This document shows, piece by piece, positions 6,429 through 11,639 of a stretch of 11,639 nucleotides of DNA. The position numbers were made by a program, and so were the translations under genes. Numbering within the stretch: position 1 is the stretch's first letter; every line of letters starts with the position of its first letter. The notes under the pieces were generated by a model. That model was not told the DNA's origin. It searched no databases and saw nothing but the letters and a program-made list of their open reading frames with translations. The stretch lies in NCBI GenBank assembly GCA_034666665.1, contig JAXDLK010000153.1:1-11639 (forward strand), read 5' to 3'. The DNA is from JAXDLK01 sp034666665. GTDB taxonomy: Bacteria; Desulfobacterota; Binatia; JACPRU01.

Positions 6429-7888
6429 CGCGAGACTCGCGGCGTCATCTCCTGTGGCAGGCCGTCGGCCGTCACCTCGAGGAAGGCCGGGGGAGCGAGG
6501 CCGCGGTACGTGCGGGCCCGCGCTCGCTCTCCTACGCGGAGCTCGCAGTCGCCGCCGACGCCGGGGCGTCGGCTCTCGACGATCGCTTCGCCCCCGGCGC
6601 ACGAGTCGTCATCGCCGCCCGAAACCAGCTCCACGTCGGGCTGGCGCTCGCGGCATGTCTTCGCTCCCGCGCGCTGCCGCTGCTCGCCGACCCGACGTCG
6701 CCGGAGAGGGTGGCGGGCATCGCCCGCCGCTGGCGAGCCGCCGGGGCGATCGCCGAGCCGGCGCTGCTCGCCGGGTCGGCGATCCCGGTCGTGGACGCAG
6801 CCGACAGCGAGCATTGGCTCGGCAACCGCGCGCGGTCGTTCGAGCCGCCGGGGGTGGCGGACGACGAGCCGGCCTTCTGGACCTTCACCTCGGGTACCAC
6901 CGGGGAGCCGCGCGCGGTCGTGCATGGACATCGCGGCCCTCGGGCGGCGTTCGCGGCCTTTGGCGAGCGCGTGCTCCGTCTGGGTCCGGAGGACGTGACG
7001 ATCGCCACCGGAGGCTTGCCCTTCGTGTACGTGCTCGGCACGAGCTTCTTCTTTCCGCTGTTCGCCGGCGGCGCGACCGTGCTCCCCGCCGATCTCCTGC
7101 TGCCGACGGTGCTCGGGGAGGCGGCGGCGCACGGCGCGACGGTGCTCGCCGGGGGGCCATGGTCTCTCGCCGCGATCGCCGCGCTCGCGCGCCGGCCTCG
7201 GTGGACCGCGTGCCTGCGAAACCTGCGGCTGGTGCTCTCGGCCGGGGAGCCGCTCCCCCCGCGCGTTTTCGACGAGTGGCGAAGCCGCTTCGGCAAGGAG
7301 CTGCTCGACAATCTCGGCTGTACCGAGATGTTCAACTCGTTCCTGTCGAGCGTGCCGGGGGCCGCGAGAGCCGGGTCCGTGGGTCGCGTGGTGCCGGGCT
7401 ACGAGGTCCGCGTCGGCGGCGGCCCGCCGGTTCCCGGAGCTCGCGGGCCGCTGCACGTCCGCGGCGAGAGCCGCGCAATCGCCACGTCGCGCGGCGGGGA
7501 GCCGGAGCCGGTGCTCACGGCGTGGTGCGAGACCGGGGACGAGGTCGCCGTCGCCGACGACGGCTCCTTCGCCTTCGTCGGCCGCCTCGACGATCGGTTC
7601 AAATCGCGCGGTCGCTTCGTGCACCCGCTCGAGATCGAGCGCCGGCTGCTCGAGGTCGACGGCGCGGAGGACTGTCTGGTCACCTGCGAGTGCGACGCTC
7701 GCGGCGTGGCGGTTCCGGTGGCGCGCGTGGTGCCCGCCGCGAACGTGGATCGTGGTGCGCTGGTCGGCGCTCTCGTTCGCCATGCCCGGAGCGTGCTCGA
7801 GGCGCATCAGGTGCCGGCGCGGATCGAGCTCGCAGACCGTTTGTCGCGGAGCGCGCGCGGCAAGCTCGCGCGTCCGCGTCCGTCGTGA
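6425..7888 (+). CDS. Stand-alone ANL-superfamily adenylating enzyme (benzoate-CoA-ligase-like)
   Basis: 487 residues. ANL enzymes activate a carboxylic acid as acyl-AMP and pass it to CoA or to a carrier-protein phosphopantetheine. The P-loop is FTSGTTGEPRAVVHGH (residues 154-169), with Arg163 where Lys is usual. SAGEPLP at 272-278 and DNLGCTEMFNSFLS at 295-308 resemble the benzoate-CoA-ligase clade (which has a GSTEM-type motif). The core hinge region is ETGDEVAVADDGSFAFVGRLDDRFKSRGR (369-397), and the C-terminal catalytic lysine is Lys480 in SRSARGKLARP. All core motifs are present, so it is probably active. The substrate could be an aromatic or short-chain acid; this cannot be settled by eye. 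No carrier domain is fused, but an ACP is encoded about 2.8 kb downstream and may be its partner. ATG 6425 overlaps the GT4 stop. Confidence 0.9.
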   Translation: MTRDSRRHLLWQAVGRHLEEGRGSEAAVRAGPRSLSYAELAVAADAGASALDDRFAPGARVVIAARNQLHVGLALAACLRSRALPLLADPTSPERVAGIARRWRAAGAIAEPALLAGSAIPVVDAADSEHWLGNRARSFEPPGVADDEPAFWTFTSGTTGEPRAVVHGHRGPRAAFAAFGERVLRLGPEDVTIATGGLPFVYVLGTSFFFPLFAGGATVLPADLLLPTVLGEAAAHGATVLAGGPWSLAAIAALARRPRWTACLRNLRLVLSAGEPLPPRVFDEWRSRFGKELLDNLGCTEMFNSFLSSVPGAARAGSVGRVVPGYEVRVGGGPPVPGARGPLHVRGESRAIATSRGGEPEPVLTAWCETGDEVAVADDGSFAFVGRLDDRFKSRGRFVHPLEIERRLLEVDGAEDCLVTCECDARGVAVPVARVVPAANVDRGALVGALVRHARSVLEAHQVPARIELADRLSRSARGKLARPRPS

Positions 7889-7951
7889 GCGCTCGCGGCT
7901 TGCGGTGCGGTTTCTTTACTCCCCCCCGGGTGACCGCTATGGCGGGCCGCG

Positions 7952-8632
7952 ATGAAGGTCACGGTGGTGATCCCGGTCTTCAACGAGCGCCGCACGATCG
8001 AGGCGGTGATCGGCCGCGTTCGCGGGGCGCTCGCCGAACGGCCGTCGGAGATCGTCGTCGTCGACGACGGGTCGAGCGACGGCACACGCGAGGTCCTGCG
8101 CACGATCGACGGCATTCGCCTGATCGAGCACCCCGTGAACTGCGGCAAGGGCGCCGCTCTGCGCACCGGTTTCGCCGCGGCGACCGGCGACGTGGTCATC
8201 GTGCAGGACGCCGACCTCGAGTACGACCCTCGCGATTACCCCAAGCTGCTCGAGCCGATCGAGGACGGACGGGCGGACGTGGTGTTCGGGTCGCGATTCC
8301 TCGGGGGACCCCACCGCGTGCTCTTCTTCTGGCATTACGTGGCGAACCGTGCGTTGACGACGCTGTCCAACATCTTCACGAACCTGAACCTGAGCGACAT
8401 GGAAACCGGCTACAAGGTCTTTCGCGCCGACGTCGTCAAGCGCATCCACATCCGCTCCGATCGCTTCAACTTCGAGCCCGAGATCACCGCCAAGGTCGCG
8501 AAGGCGCGCTGCCGCATCTACGAGGTGCCGATCTCGTACAGCGGCCGCACCTACGAGGAAGGCAAGAAGATCGGCTTTCGCGACGGCTTCTCGGCGCTCT
8601 GGGCGATCGTCAGGTACCGCTTCGTCGACTGA
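7952..8632 (+). CDS. GT2 glycosyltransferase, polyprenyl-phosphate sugar synthase (DPM1-like)
   Basis: 226 residues. The family moves mannose, glucose or a similar sugar from a nucleotide donor to a polyprenyl phosphate at the inner membrane. Seen here: MKVTVVIPVFNE start, VVDDGSSDGT at 36-45, CGKGAALRTGF at 64-74, QDADLEYDP with the metal-binding DAD at 86-88, GSRF at 113-116, and SDMETGYKVFR at 148-158. The protein ends soon after the catalytic domain and has no C-terminal membrane segments or GtrA domain, so it is the soluble or peripheral DPM1 type. A 63-bp gap separates it from the adenylating gene, without a good promoter or a strong ribosome site; an ATG at 7939 is in another frame. 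Its last 23 bp overlap the end of the opposing RmlD-like gene. Confidence 0.92.
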   Translation: MKVTVVIPVFNERRTIEAVIGRVRGALAERPSEIVVVDDGSSDGTREVLRTIDGIRLIEHPVNCGKGAALRTGFAAATGDVVIVQDADLEYDPRDYPKLLEPIEDGRADVVFGSRFLGGPHRVLFFWHYVANRALTTLSNIFTNLNLSDMETGYKVFRADVVKRIHIRSDRFNFEPEITAKVAKARCRIYEVPISYSGRTYEEGKKIGFRDGFSALWAIVRYRFVD

Positions 8633-9494
8633 AGAGATAGTCGGCCAGCGCGTCCTCCCAGGGACGGAGCGGCGCGAGGCCCGCGCGCCGCAGGCGCTCG
8701 CCCGCGAGCACCGCGTATGCCGGGCGCCGGGCGGCGCTGGGACGCTCCTCCGTCGAGATGCCGCGCACCGTGGCCTCGCTGCCGCTCTGGCGCAGGATCT
8801 CGCGCGCGAACCCGCACCACGTCGCCTCGCCCGCATTGGTGACGTGATGCACGCCGAGCAGGTCCGGAGACCGCGTGTCGAGCCAGCGGTCGATCATCTC
8901 GACGACCTTCGCGGCGAGATCCGCCGTGTACGTGGGGGTCAGCCGCTGGTCTTCGACGACCTCGAGCTCGCTCCGCTCGTGCGCAATCCGCAGGATCGTC
9001 TCGACGAAGTTGCCACCCTTCCCACCCCGTCCGTGGAGGCCGTAGAGGCCGGCGGTGCGGATCACCAGATGGAGCGGTGAGTGAGCGCGGACGAAGCACT
9101 CGCCGGCGAGCTTCGACACCGCGTACGCGCTCCCTGGCCACGGGGGATCGTCTTCGCGATACGGCCGCCGTCCGCCGCCCTCGAACACGTAGTTCGTCGA
9201 GAAGTGGACGAGGAGGGCGCCGGCGGCGGCGGTCGCGCGTGCCAGCGCGCGGGGGCCGAGCGCATTCACGCGATACGCCTCTTCCGGCTCCTCTTCGGCC
9301 CGGTCGACGTGGTTGTACGCCGCCGTGTTGAGCACGACGGCCGGCCGGAGCTCCGCGATGCGGCGCTCGGCGGCGGCGCCGTCCCGGACGTCGAGCGCGT
9401 CACGGTCCAGAGCGACCGCATCATGCCCGGCGAAGGCGCGGAGGAGATCCGCGCCGAGCTGCCCGCGCGCCCCGGTGATGACGAGCTCCGGCAT
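8610..9494 (-). CDS. rmlD: dTDP-4-dehydrorhamnose reductase-like (RmlD family)
   Basis: 294 residues, the normal RmlD length. RmlD reduces dTDP-4-dehydro-L-rhamnose to dTDP-L-rhamnose with NAD(P)H, the last step of rhamnose donor synthesis. Visible motifs: GARGQLG at 8-14 (nucleotide loop), NTAAYNHVDRAE at 56-67, FSTNYVFEG at 98-106, the catalytic YAVSK with Tyr124 and Lys128, IRTAGLYG, and a C-terminal RPAYAVLAGERLRRAGL. The usual STDYVF aspartate is Asn here, so it may be a relative that acts on another 4-keto-6-deoxy sugar. No rmlA, rmlB or rmlC is in the window. Start ATG 9494 has AGGG about 9 nt upstream. The gene is alone on its strand and converges on the DPM-like gene with a 23-bp overlap of coding ends. 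Confidence 0.85.
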   Translation of the reverse strand: MPELVITGARGQLGADLLRAFAGHDAVALDRDALDVRDGAAAERRIAELRPAVVLNTAAYNHVDRAEEEPEEAYRVNALGPRALARATAAAGALLVHFSTNYVFEGGGRRPYREDDPPWPGSAYAVSKLAGECFVRAHSPLHLVIRTAGLYGLHGRGGKGGNFVETILRIAHERSELEVVEDQRLTPTYTADLAAKVVEMIDRWLDTRSPDLLGVHHVTNAGEATWCGFAREILRQSGSEATVRGISTEERPSAARRPAYAVLAGERLRRAGLAPLRPWEDALADYLFSRRSGT

Positions 9495-9583
9495 CGCCGT
9501 GATCCCTACCGAACCCGGCCCCGGAAGCCAACGCGACAGGCTTTTCCCGCTGGCGCGATTGTGCTTCCTCGGCGGCGGCGCAC
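9495..9583. promoter_or_regulatory. Divergent gap between rmlD-like and GT4 genes
   Basis: An 89-bp gap between divergent starts must contain signals for both genes unless the plus-strand operon is read from upstream. A sequence TGGCGCGATTGTGCT at 9551-9565 recalls a sigma-54 site, but its GG-to-GC spacing is one base short. No other promoter could be supported. Confidence 0.25.
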
Positions 9584-10708
9584 ATGAAGATTCTGCACGT
9601 CGATCCGGAGACCGAGTTCGGCGGCGGCGAGCGGCAGGTGCTCGGGCTCGTTCGTCACCTCGCGCGCCGCGGCCACGAGAACCTGCTCGCCGCCGCGCCC
9701 GGCGCCGAGATCGTCCGCCGCCTGCCGGCGGCGGACGCGCGGCTGGTGCCGATCGGGATCCGCAACGGCGTCGATGTCGTCGCCGCGCTCCGGCTGCGCG
9801 CCGCGGTTGCCCGCGAGCGTCCCGAGATGGTCCACTTCCACACCTCGCGCGCGCACGCGATGGCGCCCTGGCTCGCCGGCGCGGTCGAGCGGTCGGTGGT
9901 CACGAGACGGATGGACTATCCGCTCCGGCACGGCCTGCGCTCGCACCTGCTCTACAATCTGGCGGTCGACGGTGTGGCAGCGATCTCGCACGGAGTCCGC
10001 GACCAGCTCGTCGCCGGCGGGGTGATCGCGGGACGGATCCGCGTGATCGAGAGCGGCGTCGAGCCCCCCGGGGAGCTTCCCGGCCCGAGCGGCCGGCGCG
10101 CGGCGCGGGAACGATTCGGCGCCGACGGCCAGGTGGTGATCGCCGTCGTAGCGGCGCTGGTGCGGCGGAAGGCGCACGACGTTCTTCTGCACGCCCTGGC
10201 CGAGCTCCGCGAGCGGGACGTCTCCGTTCTCTGCCTGGTCTGCGGCGACGGCGAGGAGCGGGGTGCGCTCGAGTCTCTGGCGCGGTCGCTGGACCTCGGC
10301 GACCACGTGCGCTTTCTCGGGCGGCGCTCGCAGGTCGCGGACGTGCTCGCCGCCGCCGACGTGTTCGTGCTGCCGTCCCGCCACGAAGGTCTCGGGGTGG
10401 CGATCCTCGAGGCCATGGCGATGGCCCTCCCGGTGGTCGCCTCGCGGGTCGGCGGCATCCCCGAAGCCGTCGTGCACGAGGAAACCGGAATCCTGGTGCC
10501 GCCGGAGGACGCGGCCTCGCTCGCGGCGGCGCTCGCCGAGTTGTCGGCGAGCGCCGAGCTGCGCGGGCGGATGGGGACGCTCGGTCGAGAGCGAGTGCTC
10601 GCGCGCTTCACGATGGAGCGCATGGCGGAGCGTTACGAGACGCTCTATCGCGAGCTTCGCCGAGGCGAGGTCGGTCCGGTTGATCGAGGACCGGCGGAGG
10701 TGGAATAA
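9584..10708 (+). CDS. Glycosyltransferase family 4
   Basis: 374 residues, full length for a canonical GT4. N-terminus MKILHVDPETEFGGGERQV with the GGGE loop, then HFHTSRAHAMAP and TRRMDYPLR in the acceptor half. The linker VAAISHGVRDQLVAGG and RIRVIESGVE leads to the donor half: VIAVVAALVRRKAHDVLLHAL from 184, CGDGEERGALE, VRFLGRRSQVADVLAAADVFVLPS, and E-x7-E intact at Glu268 and Glu276 (HEGLGVAILE), followed by ALPVVASRVGGIPEAV. The motif set is that of enzymes using UDP- or GDP-sugars in lipopolysaccharide or capsule loci; the exact donor is not readable. It is the first gene of the plus-strand block with the ACP 8 bp downstream, which suggests co-transcription of a sugar-transfer step with acyl-chain synthesis. 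Confidence 0.95.
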   Translation: MKILHVDPETEFGGGERQVLGLVRHLARRGHENLLAAAPGAEIVRRLPAADARLVPIGIRNGVDVVAALRLRAAVARERPEMVHFHTSRAHAMAPWLAGAVERSVVTRRMDYPLRHGLRSHLLYNLAVDGVAAISHGVRDQLVAGGVIAGRIRVIESGVEPPGELPGPSGRRAARERFGADGQVVIAVVAALVRRKAHDVLLHALAELRERDVSVLCLVCGDGEERGALESLARSLDLGDHVRFLGRRSQVADVLAAADVFVLPSRHEGLGVAILEAMAMALPVVASRVGGIPEAVVHEETGILVPPEDAASLAAALAELSASAELRGRMGTLGRERVLARFTMERMAERYETLYRELRRGEVGPVDRGPAEVE

Positions 10709-10716
10709 CCAGCCGG

Positions 10717-10986
10717 ATGGAGCGGGACGAGCTCAAGCAGAGCCTCAAGCGTCTGCTGATCGAGGGCCTCCGGCTCGAGGAGATGCGCGCGGAAGAGATC
10801 GAGGACGATGCGCCGATCTTCGTCGAAGGGCTCGGCCTCGATTCCGTCGACGCGCTCGAGCTCGTCGTCCTGGTCGAGGAGAAGTTCAACATCCAGATTC
10901 CGGACGAGGACGTCGGCAAGCGTGCCTTCGCCTCCATCAACGCCCTCGCGGAGTACGTCGCCGCCGAGCTCGCGCGGGCGGCGTAG
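10717..10986 (+). CDS. Acyl carrier protein
   Basis: 89 residues, acidic, four-helix carrier protein. The phosphopantetheine attachment serine is Ser43 in GLGLDSVDALELV, the classical DSxxxxEL context, preceded by DDAPIFVEGLGLDS and followed by VLVEEKFNIQIPDEDV, the helix III recognition region. The C-terminal AFASINALAEYVAAELARAA matches helix IV. It carries a growing acyl chain as a thioester. ATG 10717 has GGAGG 16 nt upstream, too far to be a normal ribosome site, so coupling with the GT4 gene 8 bp upstream may matter. The ketosynthase follows after 27 bp and the adenylating enzyme lies upstream, so this looks like a dedicated carrier and not the housekeeping AcpP. Confidence 0.93.
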   Translation: MERDELKQSLKRLLIEGLRLEEMRAEEIEDDAPIFVEGLGLDSVDALELVVLVEEKFNIQIPDEDVGKRAFASINALAEYVAAELARAA

Positions 10987-11013
10987 CTCCGGCCGTCTTC
11001 CCGCCTCCTCTTG

Positions 11014-11639
11014 ATGCATCGGGTGGTCGTGACCGGTGTCGGGAGCGTCAACGCCTGTGGCGCCGGCGTGGCGGCGTACGTGCAGGCGCTCCGCGAAGGG
11101 CGCTGCGCGATCGGCGAGATGACGCTCTTCCCAGTCGAGGGGTTCCGCACCCGATGCGCGGCGGTGGCGCCGGAAGTGCCTCTGCCGCTCGATCTCGCGC
11201 GGCCGCTCGCGCGGCGGCTGTCGCGCTCCGACCGCATGGCTCTCGCGGCGGCGCGGGAGGCCTGGCGGGACGCGGGCCTCGAGCTCGATCGTCCGCGCGC
11301 GGCCCGCACCGGGATCGCCATCGGCGGTACCACGGGTGGCATGCGGGAGGCGGAGGATATGCTCCGAGACGTCGATGTCGGCGAGCTCGAACGCTGGCCC
11401 ATACGCCGGCTGCTCTCCTTTCCCGTGTCGTCGACCGCAGATCTCCTCGCCGCCGTCTTCGACTGTCGCGGAGAGCACACCACGGTGAGCACCGCCTGCT
11501 CGTCGAGCGCGAACGCCGTAGGCCTCGCCGCCGACGCCATCCAGGAGGGACGGGCCGACGTCGTGCTCGCCGGCGGAACCGAGGCCCACTGCAAGCTCAC
11601 GTACGCCGGGTTCAACGCGCTCCAGGCGCTGGACTCCGG
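11014..11639 (+). CDS. Beta-ketoacyl synthase, FabF/type II KS-like (3' truncated by window)
   Basis: The first 208 residues of a protein that normally has about 400. It starts MHRVVVTGVGSVNACG, the usual FabF/KAS II beginning, followed by SRSDRMALAAAREAWRDAGL and TGIAIGGTTGG. The nucleophile is Cys162 in VSTACSSSANAVGLAADAIQ, then GRADVVLAGGTEAHCKLTYAGFNALQALDS to the window edge. The two catalytic His residues would lie beyond it. The enzyme condenses an acyl thioester with malonyl-ACP. ATG 11014 is 27 bp after the ACP stop; the gap is pyrimidine-rich, with no Shine-Dalgarno. TACSSS is typical of FabF and of polyketide ketosynthases. Since Cys is present it is not a chain-length-factor (Cys-lacking) partner; such a partner could be the next gene. 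Confidence 0.93.
   Translation, partial: MHRVVVTGVGSVNACGAGVAAYVQALREGRCAIGEMTLFPVEGFRTRCAAVAPEVPLPLDLARPLARRLSRSDRMALAAAREAWRDAGLELDRPRAARTGIAIGGTTGGMREAEDMLRDVDVGELERWPIRRLLSFPVSSTADLLAAVFDCRGEHTTVSTACSSSANAVGLAADAIQEGRADVVLAGGTEAHCKLTYAGFNALQALDS

Noticed and set aside
5915..7807. 630-residue minus-strand open frame opposite the adenylating enzyme
   Set aside because: It lies antisense to a gene with all ANL motifs, and its translation is a His/Arg-rich, motif-free sequence.
7900..7920. TTGCGG and TTTACT as a -35/-10 promoter pair
   Set aside because: The spacer is only 9 nt, too short for a sigma-70-type promoter.
6274..8640. 788-residue plus-strand open frame spanning three genes
   Set aside because: It is another frame of the adenylating and DPM-like genes, strongly Arg-rich, without any family signature.
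9551..9565. Sigma-54 promoter-like sequence before the GT4 gene
   Set aside because: The GG and GC doublets are 9 nt apart; the -24/-12 consensus needs 10.

Overview
The window is very GC-rich (about 70 % by eye), densely coded and reads as part of a surface-glycan or glycolipid biosynthesis locus from a high-GC bacterium. Codon third positions are almost all G or C, so the non-coding strands carry many long spurious frames. The rhamnose-type sugar enzyme, the O-antigen-style methyltransferase relic and the many glycosyltransferases suggest a Gram-negative such as a myxobacterium or another deep proteobacterial or soil lineage. No rRNA or lineage marker is present, so this is only a guess. 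No tRNA, CRISPR array, transposase or phage module was seen.

Layout. (1) 3-1846 (+): the 3' part of a coiled-coil plus methyltransferase-like protein with a ruined SAM loop, overlapping by 4 bp a GT4 glycosyltransferase. (2) 1955-2700 (+): two small membrane proteins of the DUF1469 (holin superfamily III/YqjE) and DUF3618 families, translationally coupled and with no obvious glycan role. (3) 2729-4780 (-): a large two-domain GT2-GT4 glycosyltransferase, convergent with the pair before it. (4) 4781-5048: a divergent intergenic region with a perfect 17-bp inverted repeat nested inside a 10-bp inverted repeat, plus an 8-bp hairpin. (5) 5049-7888 (+): a GT4 glycosyltransferase overlapping by ATGA a stand-alone benzoate-CoA-ligase-like adenylating enzyme. 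(6) 7952-8632 (+): a DPM1-like GT2, whose end overlaps the end of (7) 8610-9494 (-): an RmlD-like dTDP-4-dehydrorhamnose reductase. (8) 9584 to the window end (+): a GT4 glycosyltransferase, an acyl carrier protein and the first 208 residues of a beta-ketoacyl synthase.

How the genes may work together (inference). RmlD would supply a deoxysugar such as dTDP-L-rhamnose, the DPM-like enzyme a polyprenyl-phosphate sugar, and four other glycosyltransferases would assemble a heteroglycan. The adenylating enzyme, ACP and ketosynthase form the beginning of a type II acyl or polyketide pathway that could make an aryl or fatty acyl group for attachment to the glycan. This acyl-plus-glycan pairing is the most interesting feature of the window, but the decisive genes (other KS, KR or DH genes, acyltransferases, export) lie beyond its right edge.
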